Of a stretch of DNA of 64,000 nucleotides, positions 63,570-64,000 are shown one piece after another. The notes beneath the pieces are model-generated. The model saw nothing but the letters and a program-made list of their open reading frames with translations. It searched no databases and was not told the DNA's origin. The position numbers were made by a program, and so were the translations under genes. Every line of letters starts with the position of its first letter. The first letter of the stretch is position 1. Source of the stretch: Bacteroidales bacterium (lineage in GTDB: Bacteria; Bacteroidota; Bacteroidia; Bacteroidales; P3); the NCBI GenBank assembly GCA_017962545.1, contig JAGCVD010000014.1, forward strand, positions 39,726 to 103,725, read 5' to 3'.

Positions 63570-64000
63570 ATGAAGACCGCTTATAATTTCAATGCAGGTC
63601 CTTGCGTCCTGCCCAAAGAGGCCATCGAGTCCACCATCGCCGCCATTCGCGACTTTGACAACACTGGTATCGGCCTGCTCGAGATCTCTCACCGTACCCC
63701 CGGTTGGGAGCGCACCATGGAAGAAACCCGCCAGCTGTGGCGTGACCTGCTGAACATCCCCGCCGAGTACGAGATTCTCTTCCTCGGTGGTGGTGCCAGC
63801 ACCGGCTTCATGGATGTTCCCGCCAACCTGCTCAACAAGAAGGCTGCCTACCTGCAGACCGGCGTGTGGGCCAAGAAGGCTGCCAAAGAGGCCAAGAACT
63901 TCGGCGAGACCGTAATCGTGGCCAGCAGCGAGGACAAGACCTACAGCTACATCCCGAAGGGTTGGACCGTCCCCGCCGACGCCGACTACTTCCACATCAC
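63570..64000 (+). CDS. serC: Phosphoserine aminotransferase, 5' part
   Basis: The first 143 residues of SerC, the PLP enzyme that makes 3-phosphoserine from 3-phosphohydroxypyruvate (serine synthesis; also a step in pyridoxal phosphate synthesis upstream of PdxA). Typical start MKTAYNFNAGPCVLP, then EISHRTPGWERTMEE and ILFLGGGASTGFMDVPANLL, in which the Gly-rich loop binds the PLP phosphate. The reading frame runs off the window, so the PLP lysine is not seen. C-ending codons dominate, as in glyA. Confidence 0.95.
   Translation, partial: MKTAYNFNAGPCVLPKEAIESTIAAIRDFDNTGIGLLEISHRTPGWERTMEETRQLWRDLLNIPAEYEILFLGGGASTGFMDVPANLLNKKAAYLQTGVWAKKAAKEAKNFGETVIVASSEDKTYSYIPKGWTVPADADYFHI

Overview
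The window reads as ordinary chromosome of a member of the Bacteroidales (Bacteroidota). The signs are: promoters of the Bacteroidetes type (TTTG, a 19-20 bp spacer, TAnnTTTG) before lpdA, rho and serC; small outer-membrane beta-barrels of the PorT-like kind ending in Phe; a GWxTD-domain protein; a glycosyltransferase carrying a sugar-transferase-like tail; a Rho factor with a long low-complexity insert; and a one-polypeptide NfnA-NfnB type flavoprotein. I cannot name family or genus. No tRNA, rRNA, CRISPR array, insertion sequence, phage or integrase was seen.

Layout. (1) 0.1-8.9 kb, minus strand: a tight unit topA - glycosyltransferase - outer-membrane barrel - coaD - recG - acetyltransferase - mltG, joined by overlaps or gaps of 2-12 bases. 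(2) 9.0-14.1 kb, plus strand: nadE, a GWxTD protein, a lipid A type acyltransferase and a second glycosyltransferase. (3) 14.1-18.3 kb, minus strand: a frameshifted DUF819 gene, a 2-hydroxyacid dehydrogenase, a flavin reductase and dnaA. (4) 18.3-19.2 kb: an AT-rich gap without genes, with a DnaA box, a palindrome and a perfect 24-bp hairpin; a candidate replication origin from which transcription diverges. (5) 19.2-32.3 kb, plus strand: lpdA, an unknown protein, an M23 peptidase, ispH, recF, dciA, a C-terminally cut ABC transporter, a leucyl aminopeptidase, pdxA, polA and a small barrel. (6) 32.3-38.2 kb, minus strand: MATE exporter, hutH, a zinc-ribbon coiled-coil protein, a Nif3-like protein and an outer-membrane protein. 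(7) 38.3-42.9 kb, plus strand: glyA, galE, an MltD-like transglycosylase, a DivIC-like protein and an NlpC/P60 lipoprotein. (8) 42.9-48.6 kb, minus strand: ABC-F ATPase, serine acetyltransferase-like protein, YkvA-like protein, Nfn-type fusion and gcvH. (9) rho on the plus strand. (10) 51-63.4 kb, minus strand: M16 peptidase, glyS, a MacB-type efflux set (TolC, adaptor, ATPase, permease), a histidine kinase, a LolC/E-like permease and tpiA. (11) the start of serC on the plus strand, cut by the window edge.

How the genes work together. Genome maintenance (dnaA, recF, dciA, polA, topA, recG) clusters around the putative origin. Envelope genes are scattered throughout (mltG, M23, MltD, NlpC/P60, DivIC, acyltransferase, glycosyltransferases, Lol and Mac systems). 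One-carbon and glycine/serine metabolism is represented by glyA, gcvH, serC and glyS, but not as one operon.

I did not find a new multi-gene system. The most unusual signals are: (a) short tandem arrays (7-9 bp units), typical of the intergenic gaps here, also lying in frame inside core genes (mltG, pepA, galE, the ABC-F gene, rho); (b) a NadE whose glutaminase domain has lost two catalytic residues; (c) a PolA without recognisable 3'-5' exonuclease residues; (d) the phased hairpin beside dnaA; and (e) an ABC transporter ending at its H-loop.
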